From Sphingomonas bacterium (GTDB taxonomy: Bacteria; Pseudomonadota; Alphaproteobacteria; Sphingomonadales; Sphingomonadaceae), in contig JASBRX010000016.1 of NCBI GenBank assembly GCA_030149245.1, forward strand, positions 62,001 through 126,000: a DNA stretch of 64,000 nucleotides, read 5' to 3'. This document shows, piece by piece, positions 52,193 through 60,224 of this stretch. The position numbers and the translations under genes are program-made. The stretch's first letter is position 1; each line of letters begins with the position of its first letter. The notes beneath the pieces were generated by a model. That model was not told the origin of the DNA. It ran no database searches and saw only the letters and a list, made by a program, of their open reading frames with translations.

Positions 52193-52849
52193 TCAGCTCT
52201 TGAACAGCGTATCCCGGTCCAGCTCGACGCCCGGCGTCGTATCCCGCGACGCCGCCTCACGCTCGGCGCGCAGCTGTTCGAGCAGCGCCTCGCGGTCGCC
52301 CTCCAGCCGCGTGTCGACCGGGGCTTCGATGCCCGCTGCCTTCGCCGCCTTGGCCACCGCCGCGTCCAGCTCGCGCTGGCTGGTCAGGCCCAACGTCACC
52401 GGATCCTTCGGCACGATGTTGGCGATGTTCCAGTGCGAACGGTCGCGGATCGCGGCGATGGTGGTGCGGGTAGTGCCGATCAGCTTGCCGATCGCGCCGT
52501 CCGAAATCTCGGGATGGTTGCGGATGATCCACGCAATGCCGTCGGGCTTGTCCGCACGCTTCGACACCGGCGTGTAGCGCGGCCCCTTGGTGCGGCGGAT
52601 CTGATCGGGCCCCTTGCTCATCTTCAGGCGGTAATCGGGGTCGTTCTGCCCCTTCTCGATTTCCTCGAGCGTCAGTTCGTGCGCGCGGACGGGATCGCGA
52701 CCGGTCAGCTTGGTCGATGCGGTGTCGTCCGCGATCGCCTGCACCTCCAGAATGTGCAGCCCACAAAAATCGGCGATCTGCTCGAAGCTGAGCGCGGTAT
52801 TGTCGACCAGCCAGGAAGCGGTCGCGTGCGGCATGAGCGGCTGAGCCAC
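52193..52849 (-). CDS. DUF1013 family cell-cycle transcriptional regulator (TrcR-like)
   Basis: A 218-aa protein starting at GTG 52849 (PLMPHATASWLVDNTALSFEQI). This start matches the family beginning ...PLMPKATAVWLVDNT, and the next block FCGLHILEVQAIADD and the HTH-like stretch IIRNHPEISDGAIGKLIGTTRTTIAAIRDRSHWN near residues 108-140 are conserved in alphaproteobacteria. TrcR of Caulobacter associates with RNA polymerase. The C-terminus is a charged helix (REALLEQLRAEREAA). Confidence 0.92.
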   Translation of the reverse strand: MAQPLMPHATASWLVDNTALSFEQIADFCGLHILEVQAIADDTASTKLTGRDPVRAHELTLEEIEKGQNDPDYRLKMSKGPDQIRRTKGPRYTPVSKRADKPDGIAWIIRNHPEISDGAIGKLIGTTRTTIAAIRDRSHWNIANIVPKDPVTLGLTSQRELDAAVAKAAKAAGIEAPVDTRLEGDREALLEQLRAEREAASRDTTPGVELDRDTLFKS

Positions 52850-52928
52850 GTCAAAGTCTCCAGAAACAATAAGGGCCGCCCTCCACGGGCGGCCGACTAC
52901 AGGCTCGATCTAGGCAAATGGGCGCGCA

Positions 52929-52952
52929 GAGGCAAGTCTTTTGCCTCCTTTT
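52929..52952 (+). terminator. Intrinsic-terminator-like hairpin without an obvious upstream gene
   Basis: GAGGCAA pairs with TTGCCTC around GTCTT, then CTTTT follows on the plus strand. No plus-strand gene ends before it, so it may stop antisense transcription or insulate the lipoprotein gene at 53040. A second hairpin, GGGCCGCC/GGGCGGCC, lies at 52873-52894 in the DUF1013 leader. Confidence 0.35.
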
Positions 52953-53039
52953 GCAGCAGATTGCGCTTCGCCGGAACGGAACCTAGTTTCGGTTCAGGCG
53001 TCCTGCCCCGAACGACCATCGTTTCAGAGAGGAACACGC

Positions 53040-53321
53040 ATGAAAAAGGCCCTTCTTCCGCTCGCCGCGATCGCCGCGCTCGGCCTCGCCGCCTGCAGCG
53101 ACAAGGCGCAGAACGAAACCGCCGAAGCCGCCGAGGCAATCGGCGCCGATGCCAATGCGACGATGAGCGAAGCCGCCGATGACGTCGAAGCCGCGACCGA
53201 CGGCGCGCTCAGCACCGCCGAAAACGCCGCCGACCGCGCCGGCGCTGCGATCAGCGAAGGTGCCGACCGCGTCGGCAACGCCGCCGATGCCGCCGAGGAC
53301 GAGCTCGACAAGAACAACTGA
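53040..53321 (+). CDS. Small Ala-rich acidic lipoprotein
   Basis: A 93-aa protein with lipobox GLAAC (Cys19) behind AGAGAGGA. The mature part is a single Ala/Asp/Glu/Asn-rich amphipathic helix with repeating pattern (AADDVEAATDGALSTAENAAD, then RAGAAISEGADRVGNAADAA), similar in style to entericidin- or LEA-like stress proteins. Periplasmic or membrane-attached; function unknown. Confidence 0.78.
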   Translation: MKKALLPLAAIAALGLAACSDKAQNETAEAAEAIGADANATMSEAADDVEAATDGALSTAENAADRAGAAISEGADRVGNAADAAEDELDKNN

Positions 53322-53373
53322 GATCAGGCCGGGGCCGTCGCGCCGACGGCCCCGCGCAGTTCCGGGGGGAACC

Positions 53374-53541
53374 ATGCGCGCCATTATTCTGCTGCCACTG
53401 GCACTGCTCGCCGCGTGCAACGGCACCGACGAGACGACCGGCGTCTCGCCCGACGAGGCCGCGCAGCTCAACGCGGCCGCCGACATGCTCGACGCCAACG
53501 CCACCGAACCCGATCCGCAGGCGACCGCCGCGGCGGAATGA
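53374..53541 (+). CDS. Very small lipoprotein
   Basis: A 55-aa protein (MRAIILLPLALLAACNG, lipidation at Cys15) with GGGGGGA just before the ATG. The mature 40 residues are acidic and Ala/Asn-rich (DEAAQLNAAADMLDANATE). It lies 52 nt after the preceding lipoprotein gene, with a GGGGCCGTC/GACGGCCCC hairpin in between that lacks a T-run and could attenuate. Confidence 0.65.
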   Translation: MRAIILLPLALLAACNGTDETTGVSPDEAAQLNAAADMLDANATEPDPQATAAAE

Positions 53542-53549
53542 CCAGCCCA

Positions 53550-53717
53550 TTCCTCCCCCAGCTCGCTGGGGGAGGTGGCAGCACGCAGTGCTGACGGAGG
53601 GGCCGCCCCGTAGAGGGCGGAATTTTGCCGAGCTGTTACCGGCTGTCTGCTCAGCCGCCCCTCCACCACTCGCTGCGCGAGCGGTCCCCCTCCTCTGAGA
53701 CAAGCTCAGGGGAGGAA
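53550..53717. repeat. Family A palindromic repeat, copy 7
   Basis: Begins 8 nt after the very small lipoprotein stop, same orientation as copy 1. The left hairpin is CCCCCAGC/GCTGGGGG; the right end is TCTGAG...CTCAGGGG with one mismatch. The 100 bp from here to 53820 show no other feature. Confidence 0.88.
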
Positions 53718-53819
53718 TGAATCGCGCGCCTGTGCCCACGCATCCCGTGGCGTCACAGGGTTGACGCACTCCCGATCCAGTGAAAGCCTCGCACGCGTAA
53801 CGCGTATGCGGAGGCCGCT

Positions 53820-54644
53820 ATGGATCATGTCGCCCAGTATCGCGAGCACGGCTATGCCGTTGTTCGTGGCGTCTTTTCACCCGAAGAGGTCGCGCGGATC
53901 GCCTCCGCCATCGACGCGGTCCATGCCGAAGGGGTCGCCCATGGCCGCAGCTTTCGCCACGGCAATCTGTTCTACAATGTTCGCCCCGACGACAGCGGCA
54001 CCCCGCTCGTCCCGATGGTGCAATGGCCGTCCTACCACAATGCGGTGCTTAACGCGGTCCGGCTCGATCCGCGCTGGGTCGATCTGCTCTCCCCGCTGAT
54101 CGGCGACGACCTCAAGCAGATCATCAACCAGCTGCACTGGAAGGCGCCGGGGTCGAAGGGCGACTTCGCCTGGCATCAGGATTCGCGCTTCCGCAAGCCT
54201 GACGCGGCCTATCGCAACCTCGGCAGTTCCTACATCCAGACCGGCCTCGCCATCGATCCGCACACGCGCGCCAGCGGCGCGATGCGGATGATCCCCAACA
54301 GCCACCGCAGCGGCCCGCTCGCGCTCGACACCGAAACCGAGGTGCTCGGGAATGAAATGACCGACGACGCCCTGCGCGCCGCCGGGATCGACCCCGCCAG
54401 CGTCGTCGATCTCGAAATGGAGCCCGGCGATGTCGCGATGTGGAGCCCCTATCTGGTCCACGGATCGGGTCGCAACACCGCCGACCACCAGCGCCGTTTC
54501 TACATCAACGGCTATGTCCGCGCGGCCGATTGCGACCGCGGCGAATGGGCGTTCCGCAACGGCCAGCCCGTCCCGCTCGGCCCCGAACCGGTGCTGGTGC
54601 ATTATGAGGCGCTCCACGAAAACTCTGAGCCGCATTATGTCTGA
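53820..54644 (+). CDS. Phytanoyl-CoA dioxygenase family (PhyH) Fe(II)/2-oxoglutarate enzyme
   Basis: A 274-aa protein. The iron triad is visible: His and Asp in FAWHQDSRF near residue 120 and a distal His in YLVHGSGRNTAD near residue 218, followed by the Arg (RRFYING) that binds 2-oxoglutarate. N-terminal YREHGYAVVRGVFSPEEVARI is the standard PhyH opening. It should hydroxylate a small molecule using oxygen and 2-oxoglutarate. It is the first plus-strand gene of the D-amino-acid block, but separated from LysR by a 148-bp repeat, so its link to that pathway is uncertain. Confidence 0.9.
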   Translation: MDHVAQYREHGYAVVRGVFSPEEVARIASAIDAVHAEGVAHGRSFRHGNLFYNVRPDDSGTPLVPMVQWPSYHNAVLNAVRLDPRWVDLLSPLIGDDLKQIINQLHWKAPGSKGDFAWHQDSRFRKPDAAYRNLGSSYIQTGLAIDPHTRASGAMRMIPNSHRSGPLALDTETEVLGNEMTDDALRAAGIDPASVVDLEMEPGDVAMWSPYLVHGSGRNTADHQRRFYINGYVRAADCDRGEWAFRNGQPVPLGPEPVLVHYEALHENSEPHYV

Positions 54645-54671
54645 ATCGGCCTGCCCGTCCGGCCCTTCAAT

Positions 54672-54819
54672 CCCCTCCCTGAAAGGGAGGGGCTAGGGGT
54701 GGGTGCGCGCGTCTGCGCGCTCCAAAGGACCTTTCGCCATTGCCTCAAAAGCGGCATGCGAGGCATCGAGCCTCGCTTGCCGCTGGCCCCACCCCCTGCC
54801 CCTCCCTTTCAGGGAGGGG
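54672..54819. repeat. Family C palindromic repeat
   Basis: Terminal arms CCCCTCCCTGAAAGGGAGGGG and its like, inner AGGGGTGGG/CCCACCCCC-type pairing, around a centre with GCGCGCGTCTGCGCGC and a GGCATGCGAGGC/GCCTCGCTTGCC pair. It lies between the PhyH and LysR genes. The same arm occurs alone at 43517. Confidence 0.75.
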
Positions 54820-54853
54820 AGCACCGTGCCGAACCAATTTAGGGGCTGAACCC

Positions 54854-55750
54854 ATGCGCCTGCGCCAGCTCGAGATCGTCCACGCCGTCTACCAGCACGG
54901 CTCGATCAGCGCGGCGGCGCGCGCGCTTGGCGTCTCGCAGCCGTCGGTCTCGAAAACGCTGCATCATGCCGAGGACAATCTCGGCTTCCGCCTGTTTCAA
55001 CTGTCGCGCGGCCGCCTGATCCCGACCGATGAGGCGCATGCGCTGATGCGCGAGGCCGGCGACCTGTTCGACCGACTCGGCACGCTTCAGCTCACCGCGC
55101 GCAACCTCTCGCATTCGGGCGGCGGGCATATCCGGCTCGGCATCGTGCCCAGCCTTGCGCTCGACATGGTGCCGCAGGCGATGGCGCTGTTCCGCCGCGA
55201 CTGGCCGCGCGTCACCTTTGAGGTCCATACCCACCATCATGACGACCTGCTCCGCTCGCTGATCGAGCGCGAGGTCGACGTCGCCATCGCCTACACCCCG
55301 CCCCCGCACCCCCGCCTGGCGCGCGAAGCGATGGCCGAGGGGGAGCTGGTGGTGCAATTTCCCGAAGGCATGTTCCCGGAGGCCGATGCACGCTTCCCGC
55401 TCGATCAGCTCGCCGACCGCGACGTGATCGGTGTCGCCGCCGCCGGCCCGATCGGCGCAGTGCTGACCGAGGCCGCCCGCGCGCGCGGCATCGTGTTTCG
55501 CGAAACCGTATCGGTGCAGACCTTCTTCATCGCCGCCCGCCTCGCCCAGCTGGAGCGCGGCGTGACGGTGATCGACGAATTCACCGCCCGTGCCTGGCGC
55601 GCGCCGGGCTTCGCCTGGCTACCGACCGATCCGCCGCTGCGCTTCACCATTTCCTGGGTTACGCTGGAAGAGCGCCAGCCATCACGCGCGGCCCGGGCCT
55701 TTCTGCGCACCTTCCAGCAGGTACTTGAGGAAAACCGGGCAAAACCATAA
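54854..55750 (+). CDS. LysR-type transcriptional regulator
   Basis: A 298-aa protein, typical LTTR length. The N-terminal winged HTH is RLRQLEIVHAVYQHGSISAAARALGVSQPSVSKTLHHAED; the effector domain starts near residue 90 (HIRLGIVPSLALDMVPQAM). It precedes the DadA-like gene by 149 bp on the same strand rather than divergently, and is the obvious candidate to control the D-amino-acid genes. The ATG 54854 is chosen over an upstream extension that runs through the repeat. Confidence 0.95.
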   Translation: MRLRQLEIVHAVYQHGSISAAARALGVSQPSVSKTLHHAEDNLGFRLFQLSRGRLIPTDEAHALMREAGDLFDRLGTLQLTARNLSHSGGGHIRLGIVPSLALDMVPQAMALFRRDWPRVTFEVHTHHHDDLLRSLIEREVDVAIAYTPPPHPRLAREAMAEGELVVQFPEGMFPEADARFPLDQLADRDVIGVAAAGPIGAVLTEAARARGIVFRETVSVQTFFIAARLAQLERGVTVIDEFTARAWRAPGFAWLPTDPPLRFTISWVTLEERQPSRAARAFLRTFQQVLEENRAKP

Positions 55751-55899
55751 CCGGCGTTTATACCCTGCGCAGCAAATGGGCGGTTTTCGCACGACCCGCG
55801 CACATTAATGTCACAATCCGGGGCGCAATTGGAAGTTCGTCCACTTGCATGCGTGGGGAGATTTCAGCTGACCATCCGCCATCCGGGGCCAAACACCGC

Positions 55900-57117
55900 A
55901 TGACCGCGCCGCGCGACGTGATCGTGCTGGGCGCGGGTGTGGTCGGCATGGCGACGGCGCTGACGCTGACGGAGCGCGGCCACCGCGTCACCGTGATCGA
56001 CAGCGCAAAGGGGCCAGGTCTCGGCACGTCGTTCGCCAATGGTGCACAGCTCAGCTACGGCTATACCGACGCGCTGGCGAGCCCGTCGACGCTGGCGCAG
56101 ATTCCGCGCGTGCTGCTCGGGCTCGACCGCGCGCTGCGCTTTCACCTGCGGCTCGACCCCGATTTCATCGCCTGGGCTTTCGCCTTTCTGCGCAACGGCA
56201 GCGCCGCCCGGTTCCGCGACAACACCGTCGCGGGCCTGGCGCTCGCCGCCCGTTCGCGCAGCGCGCTCGCCGGCCTCGCCGCGCGCCATCAGCTCGATTT
56301 CGGCCATGGCGCGCCGGGCAAGATCCATATCTACCGCAGCGCGGCGTCCTTCGCCGCAGCGCAGGACATGGCCGCGCTCAAGGCCGCGCATGGCGTCGAT
56401 CAGGCGATCCTCGATCCCGATGGCGCGGTCGCGGCCGAACCGATGCTCGCCCCGATCCGCAATTCGATCGTCGGCGCGCTGCACACCCGCGACGAAGAGG
56501 TCGGCGACCCGCACCGCTTTTGCGTCAGCGCGCATGATGCGCTGCTGCGCGCGGGGGGCAGCTCGATGATGGGGGTCAGTGTCGACCGGATCATGGCCAA
56601 CGGCTCCGGCCCGGCGCTCGTCACCAGCGACGGCGCGCGCGTCGGCGCCGACCGGATCATTCTCGCCGCCGGCACCGGCTCGACCCGCCTTGCGCACCAG
56701 CTCGGCGTGCGCCTGCCGATTCAGCCGATGAAGGGCTATTCGATCACCCTGCCCCCCGGCGCCGCCGCGCCCAGTGCCAGCATCACCGATGTCTCCAACC
56801 GGGTGGTGTTCGCGCGCATCGGCAACCGCATGCGCATCGCGGGGCTGGCCGAGCTGGGCCGGCGCGATACGCGCGTCGAACCGGTGCGGCTGCGCGTGCT
56901 GGTCGACAGTGCCCGTGCGGCATTGCCTCAGGCTGCCGATTATGACCAAATCGAGTCGAGCTGGGCCGGCCTGCGTCCGATGACCCCGAACTCGCTGCCG
57001 ATCACCCGGACCATTGCGCCGGGCGTGATCGCGGCGACCGGGCATGGCGCCTTGGGCTGGACCTATGCCGCCGGCAGCGCAGAACGCGTCGCGGAGCTTA
57101 TCGCAGAGGGGAGCTGA
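55900..57117 (+). CDS. D-amino-acid dehydrogenase (DadA-like) FAD oxidoreductase
   Basis: A 405-aa protein (MTAPRDVIVLGAGVVGMATA). The FAD motif GAGVVG is at about residue 12, followed by the DadA-type GLGTSFANGAQLSYGYTDALASPS and the C-terminal WAGLRPMTPNSLPITR and ATGHGALGWTYAAGSAERVAELI motif. The family oxidises D-amino acids to 2-oxo acids, passing electrons to quinone at the inner membrane. An upstream ATG at 55849 is in frame, but the one before the FAD motif fits the family. The TonB receptor follows 53 nt later. Confidence 0.93.
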   Translation: MTAPRDVIVLGAGVVGMATALTLTERGHRVTVIDSAKGPGLGTSFANGAQLSYGYTDALASPSTLAQIPRVLLGLDRALRFHLRLDPDFIAWAFAFLRNGSAARFRDNTVAGLALAARSRSALAGLAARHQLDFGHGAPGKIHIYRSAASFAAAQDMAALKAAHGVDQAILDPDGAVAAEPMLAPIRNSIVGALHTRDEEVGDPHRFCVSAHDALLRAGGSSMMGVSVDRIMANGSGPALVTSDGARVGADRIILAAGTGSTRLAHQLGVRLPIQPMKGYSITLPPGAAAPSASITDVSNRVVFARIGNRMRIAGLAELGRRDTRVEPVRLRVLVDSARAALPQAADYDQIESSWAGLRPMTPNSLPITRTIAPGVIAATGHGALGWTYAAGSAERVAELIAEGS

Positions 57118-57170
57118 AGGCGCACCAGACGCCAAGGCTAAACATAACAGGGAACAGGGAAGACACGACC

Positions 57171-60100
57171 ATGAAGACACTCCGGATCGCCAGTCTGTTG
57201 GGGAGCATCTCGCTTCTCGCTACCGCCACCGCCGCCATCGCCCAGGACGCGCCGCAGACCGCCGCAGATGTGCAGGACGATACGACCGAGGAAGTCGTCG
57301 TCATCGGCTCGCAGATCAAGGGCGCGGACGTCGCCGGCGCGCTGCCCGTCACCATCCTGAACGAGGATGACATCGCCGCCACCGCCGCCACCAGCGGCGA
57401 CGATCTGTTCCGCTCGATCCCCCAGGCGGGTGATGTCGCGTTCAACGAGAGCCGCGACGCCGGCGGCATCAACGATGCGCGCGGCGACACCGCCTCGATC
57501 AACCTGCGCGCACTCGGCACCGGCAACACGCTCGTCCTGCTCAACGGCCGCCGCATGGTCCTCCACCCCGGCACGCAGAGCGAGAACCTGGTGCCAGTGC
57601 AGAGCGTCAACACCAACACCATCCCCGTGCTCGGCGTGCGCCGGGTCGAAGTGCTGCTCGACGGCGCCGCCGCCATCTATGGCTCGGACGCGGTCGCCGG
57701 CGTGATCAACACCGTGCTCAAGGACAATTTCCGCGGCCTGCGCACCACCGCCGAAATCGGCTTCACCGAGGATTCGGGGCAGGTCGAGGCGGAATTCGCG
57801 TTCGAGTTCGGCCATCGCTTCAACGGCGGCAAGTCGAACATCTCGGTGTTCGGCTCGTACAACCATCGCGACCCGCTCTACGCCCGTGATCGCCGCAACT
57901 CGCAATCGGCCGATCTGCGTCCGCTTGTGGCGGGTACCCCGTTCGCCGGCGACAGCGACTTCGACAACACCTCGGTCGACAGCATCTGGGGCGAATTTCA
58001 GCGGCTGACCAACAGCTTCGTCGCATCGACGACGACCGCATCGGTCAACGGCACGTCGCTGACCAGTAGCGGCATCTTCCACATTCAGCCGAACACCAAT
58101 GACGGCTGTATCGCCGCCACGCCCTATGCCGGCACCTGCTGGGACAACAGCTCGCTGTCGACCGCCTCGACCGACAACAATCTGAAGTACGACATCAACG
58201 ATGTCCGCACGATCATGGGGCGCAACGACCGCATCAACCTGTTCGGCTTCTTCAACCATGAATTCGACAGCGGCCTGGAATTCTTCGCCGAGGCGGGCTG
58301 GTATCGCGCCGATTTCCAGTCGCAGCGCGAACAGGACACCGCGCTCGCCAGCCAGCGGCTGATCATCCCCGCCAACGGCTATTACAACCCGTTCGGGCCA
58401 ACCGGCAGCGCCTTCCGCATCCCGGGCCTTTCCGGCGTCGCCACCACCGGCGTCCCGATCGAGCTGATCGACTATCGCCCGGTCGATGCCGGGCCGCTGG
58501 TCGTCAATGTCCGCAACGACACCACCCGCTTCCTCGCCGGATTCCGCGGTGAAGTGCTCGGCTTCGATTTCGACAGCGCCGCGCTCTATTCGCGCGCCCG
58601 CACGTCCGACAGCATGCGCACGGTCAGCCTGACCAAGTTCCAGGAAGCCTTGAGCCGCACTGACGCCAGTGCCTACAACCCGTTCAACGGTGGCGACCCG
58701 CTCAACCCGGGCCGCTATGACTCCACGCCCAACCCGCAAAGCGTGATCGACGGTTTCATGGTCGATATCGGTCGCATCAGCACGACCGAACTCGCCATGG
58801 CCGATTTCAAGGTCAGCAAGAACGACCTGTTCACCCTGCCCGGCGGCCGCGTCGGCATGGCGGCGGGCGTCGAGTTCCGCCACGAAACCTTTGCCGACGA
58901 CCGCGACGACCGGCTCGACGGCACGATCCGCTTCGTCGCGCTCGACGGCAGCTCGAACGGCAGCGACACGATGGGTGCCAGCCCGACCCCGGACAGCAGC
59001 GGCGCGCGCGACACCATCTCCGGCTTCCTCGAATTCGCGGTACCGCTGGTCGCGCCCGACATGAACGTGCCGCTGATCCATTCGCTCGACCTGCAGCTCG
59101 CGGGGCGCGTCGAATCCTATCAGGGGTTCAACACCGTCGCGAAGCCCAAGGTTGCGGCATCCTGGTATCCCTTCGCCAACCTCCAGCTGCGCGGCAGCTG
59201 GTCGCAGGGCTTCCGCGCGCCGAACCTGCCGCAGCTGTTTGAAAACGGCATCCAGCGGTCGAACACCCGCACCGACTGGGTCAAGTGCGAAGCCGACTTC
59301 CGCGCCGGCCGCATCGCCAATTTCGACGCGTGCACGCGCAGCCAGGGCGTGGTCAGCAACCGTTCGGGCAGCCAGAGCCTGACGCCGGAAGAATCCGACA
59401 ACCTCTCGCTCGGCGGCACCTTCCAGCTCAACATGGGCAAGATGGGTCGCCTGACCTTCACCGCCGATTACTGGGAAATCCGGCAGGATAACGTGATCGG
59501 CCTGTTCGGCGACGGCAATGCGCTGATCCTCGACTATCTGCTGCGGCTGCAGGGGTCGTCGAACCCGAACGTCCAGCGCGCCGATCCGACGCCACAGGAA
59601 ATCACCGACTTCGCCGGCACCGGCATCGCCCCGGTCGGTCGCGTGATCCAGGTGATCGACAATTACACCAACCTCGCGCCGCGTGCGGTGCGCGGCTATG
59701 ATCTTGGCGTCTATTATCAGGTCAAGGACACCGGCATCGGCGATTTCAGCGCGCGGGTGAACGCCGCCCGCCTGCTCGAATTCTATCAGACGCCGACCCC
59801 CGCGGCACAGGCACTGATCGACGCACAGGCGGCCGGGACGATCGACGACACCATCGCGATCGCCGGGGCACAGGACATCGTCGAACAGAATGGCCGCCCG
59901 AAATGGCGCGCCTCGGCCAGCGTCACCTGGCGCTACAACGGCTTCGGCCTCGGCTATTATGGCAGCTATGTCGGCCCGGTCACCGACACCTCGGCCTCGC
60001 TCGCCGACGGCACCCGCTTCCGTGTCGACGACTATATGACCCACAGCCTCTATGCTCAGTATGAGGTTGATGGCGGGCCGATGGACAGCCTCCGCCTGCG

Positions 60101-60224
60101 CGTCGGCGCACGCAATCTGTTCAACACGCTCGCCCCGATCGCCGATAACAGCAACGGCTATATCGGCGATCTCTATGGCAACCGCGGCCGCCAGATCTAT
60201 TTCTCGATCAGCAAGCGGTTCTGA
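57171..60224 (+). CDS. TonB-dependent outer-membrane receptor (large, 1017 aa)
   Basis: A 1017-aa receptor with signal peptide (TATAAIAQDA), a TonB-box-like EEVVVIG, a plug domain (SIPQAGDVAFNES, LRALGTGNTLVLLNGRRMV, RVEVLLDGAAAIYGSDAVAGVINTVL) and a long beta-barrel ending SISKRF with the C-terminal Phe. Size and the LNGRRMV/YGSDAVAGVIN pattern match receptors for peptides or amino-acid conjugates in sphingomonads and xanthomonads. Its stop overlaps the D-aminoacylase ATG by one base, which points to N-acyl-D-amino acids or peptides as cargo; that is inference. Confidence 0.95.
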   Translation: MKTLRIASLLGSISLLATATAAIAQDAPQTAADVQDDTTEEVVVIGSQIKGADVAGALPVTILNEDDIAATAATSGDDLFRSIPQAGDVAFNESRDAGGINDARGDTASINLRALGTGNTLVLLNGRRMVLHPGTQSENLVPVQSVNTNTIPVLGVRRVEVLLDGAAAIYGSDAVAGVINTVLKDNFRGLRTTAEIGFTEDSGQVEAEFAFEFGHRFNGGKSNISVFGSYNHRDPLYARDRRNSQSADLRPLVAGTPFAGDSDFDNTSVDSIWGEFQRLTNSFVASTTTASVNGTSLTSSGIFHIQPNTNDGCIAATPYAGTCWDNSSLSTASTDNNLKYDINDVRTIMGRNDRINLFGFFNHEFDSGLEFFAEAGWYRADFQSQREQDTALASQRLIIPANGYYNPFGPTGSAFRIPGLSGVATTGVPIELIDYRPVDAGPLVVNVRNDTTRFLAGFRGEVLGFDFDSAALYSRARTSDSMRTVSLTKFQEALSRTDASAYNPFNGGDPLNPGRYDSTPNPQSVIDGFMVDIGRISTTELAMADFKVSKNDLFTLPGGRVGMAAGVEFRHETFADDRDDRLDGTIRFVALDGSSNGSDTMGASPTPDSSGARDTISGFLEFAVPLVAPDMNVPLIHSLDLQLAGRVESYQGFNTVAKPKVAASWYPFANLQLRGSWSQGFRAPNLPQLFENGIQRSNTRTDWVKCEADFRAGRIANFDACTRSQGVVSNRSGSQSLTPEESDNLSLGGTFQLNMGKMGRLTFTADYWEIRQDNVIGLFGDGNALILDYLLRLQGSSNPNVQRADPTPQEITDFAGTGIAPVGRVIQVIDNYTNLAPRAVRGYDLGVYYQVKDTGIGDFSARVNAARLLEFYQTPTPAAQALIDAQAAGTIDDTIAIAGAQDIVEQNGRPKWRASASVTWRYNGFGLGYYGSYVGPVTDTSASLADGTRFRVDDYMTHSLYAQYEVDGGPMDSLRLRVGARNLFNTLAPIADNSNGYIGDLYGNRGRQIYFSISKRF

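Noticed and set aside
53322..53373. Intrinsic terminator between the two small lipoprotein genes
   Set aside because: The GGGGCCGTC/GACGGCCCC hairpin lacks a T-run, so only attenuation is possible.
54740..54853. Upstream extension of the LysR gene
   Set aside because: It is encoded by the family C repeat; LTTRs begin at the MRLRQLEIV helix.
57138..60044. 968-aa open frame antisense to the large TonB receptor
   Set aside because: Composition is the Asp/Ala/Arg/Val-rich pattern produced by reading GC-rich codons backwards; no motif, no ribosome site, and the sense strand is a clear receptor.
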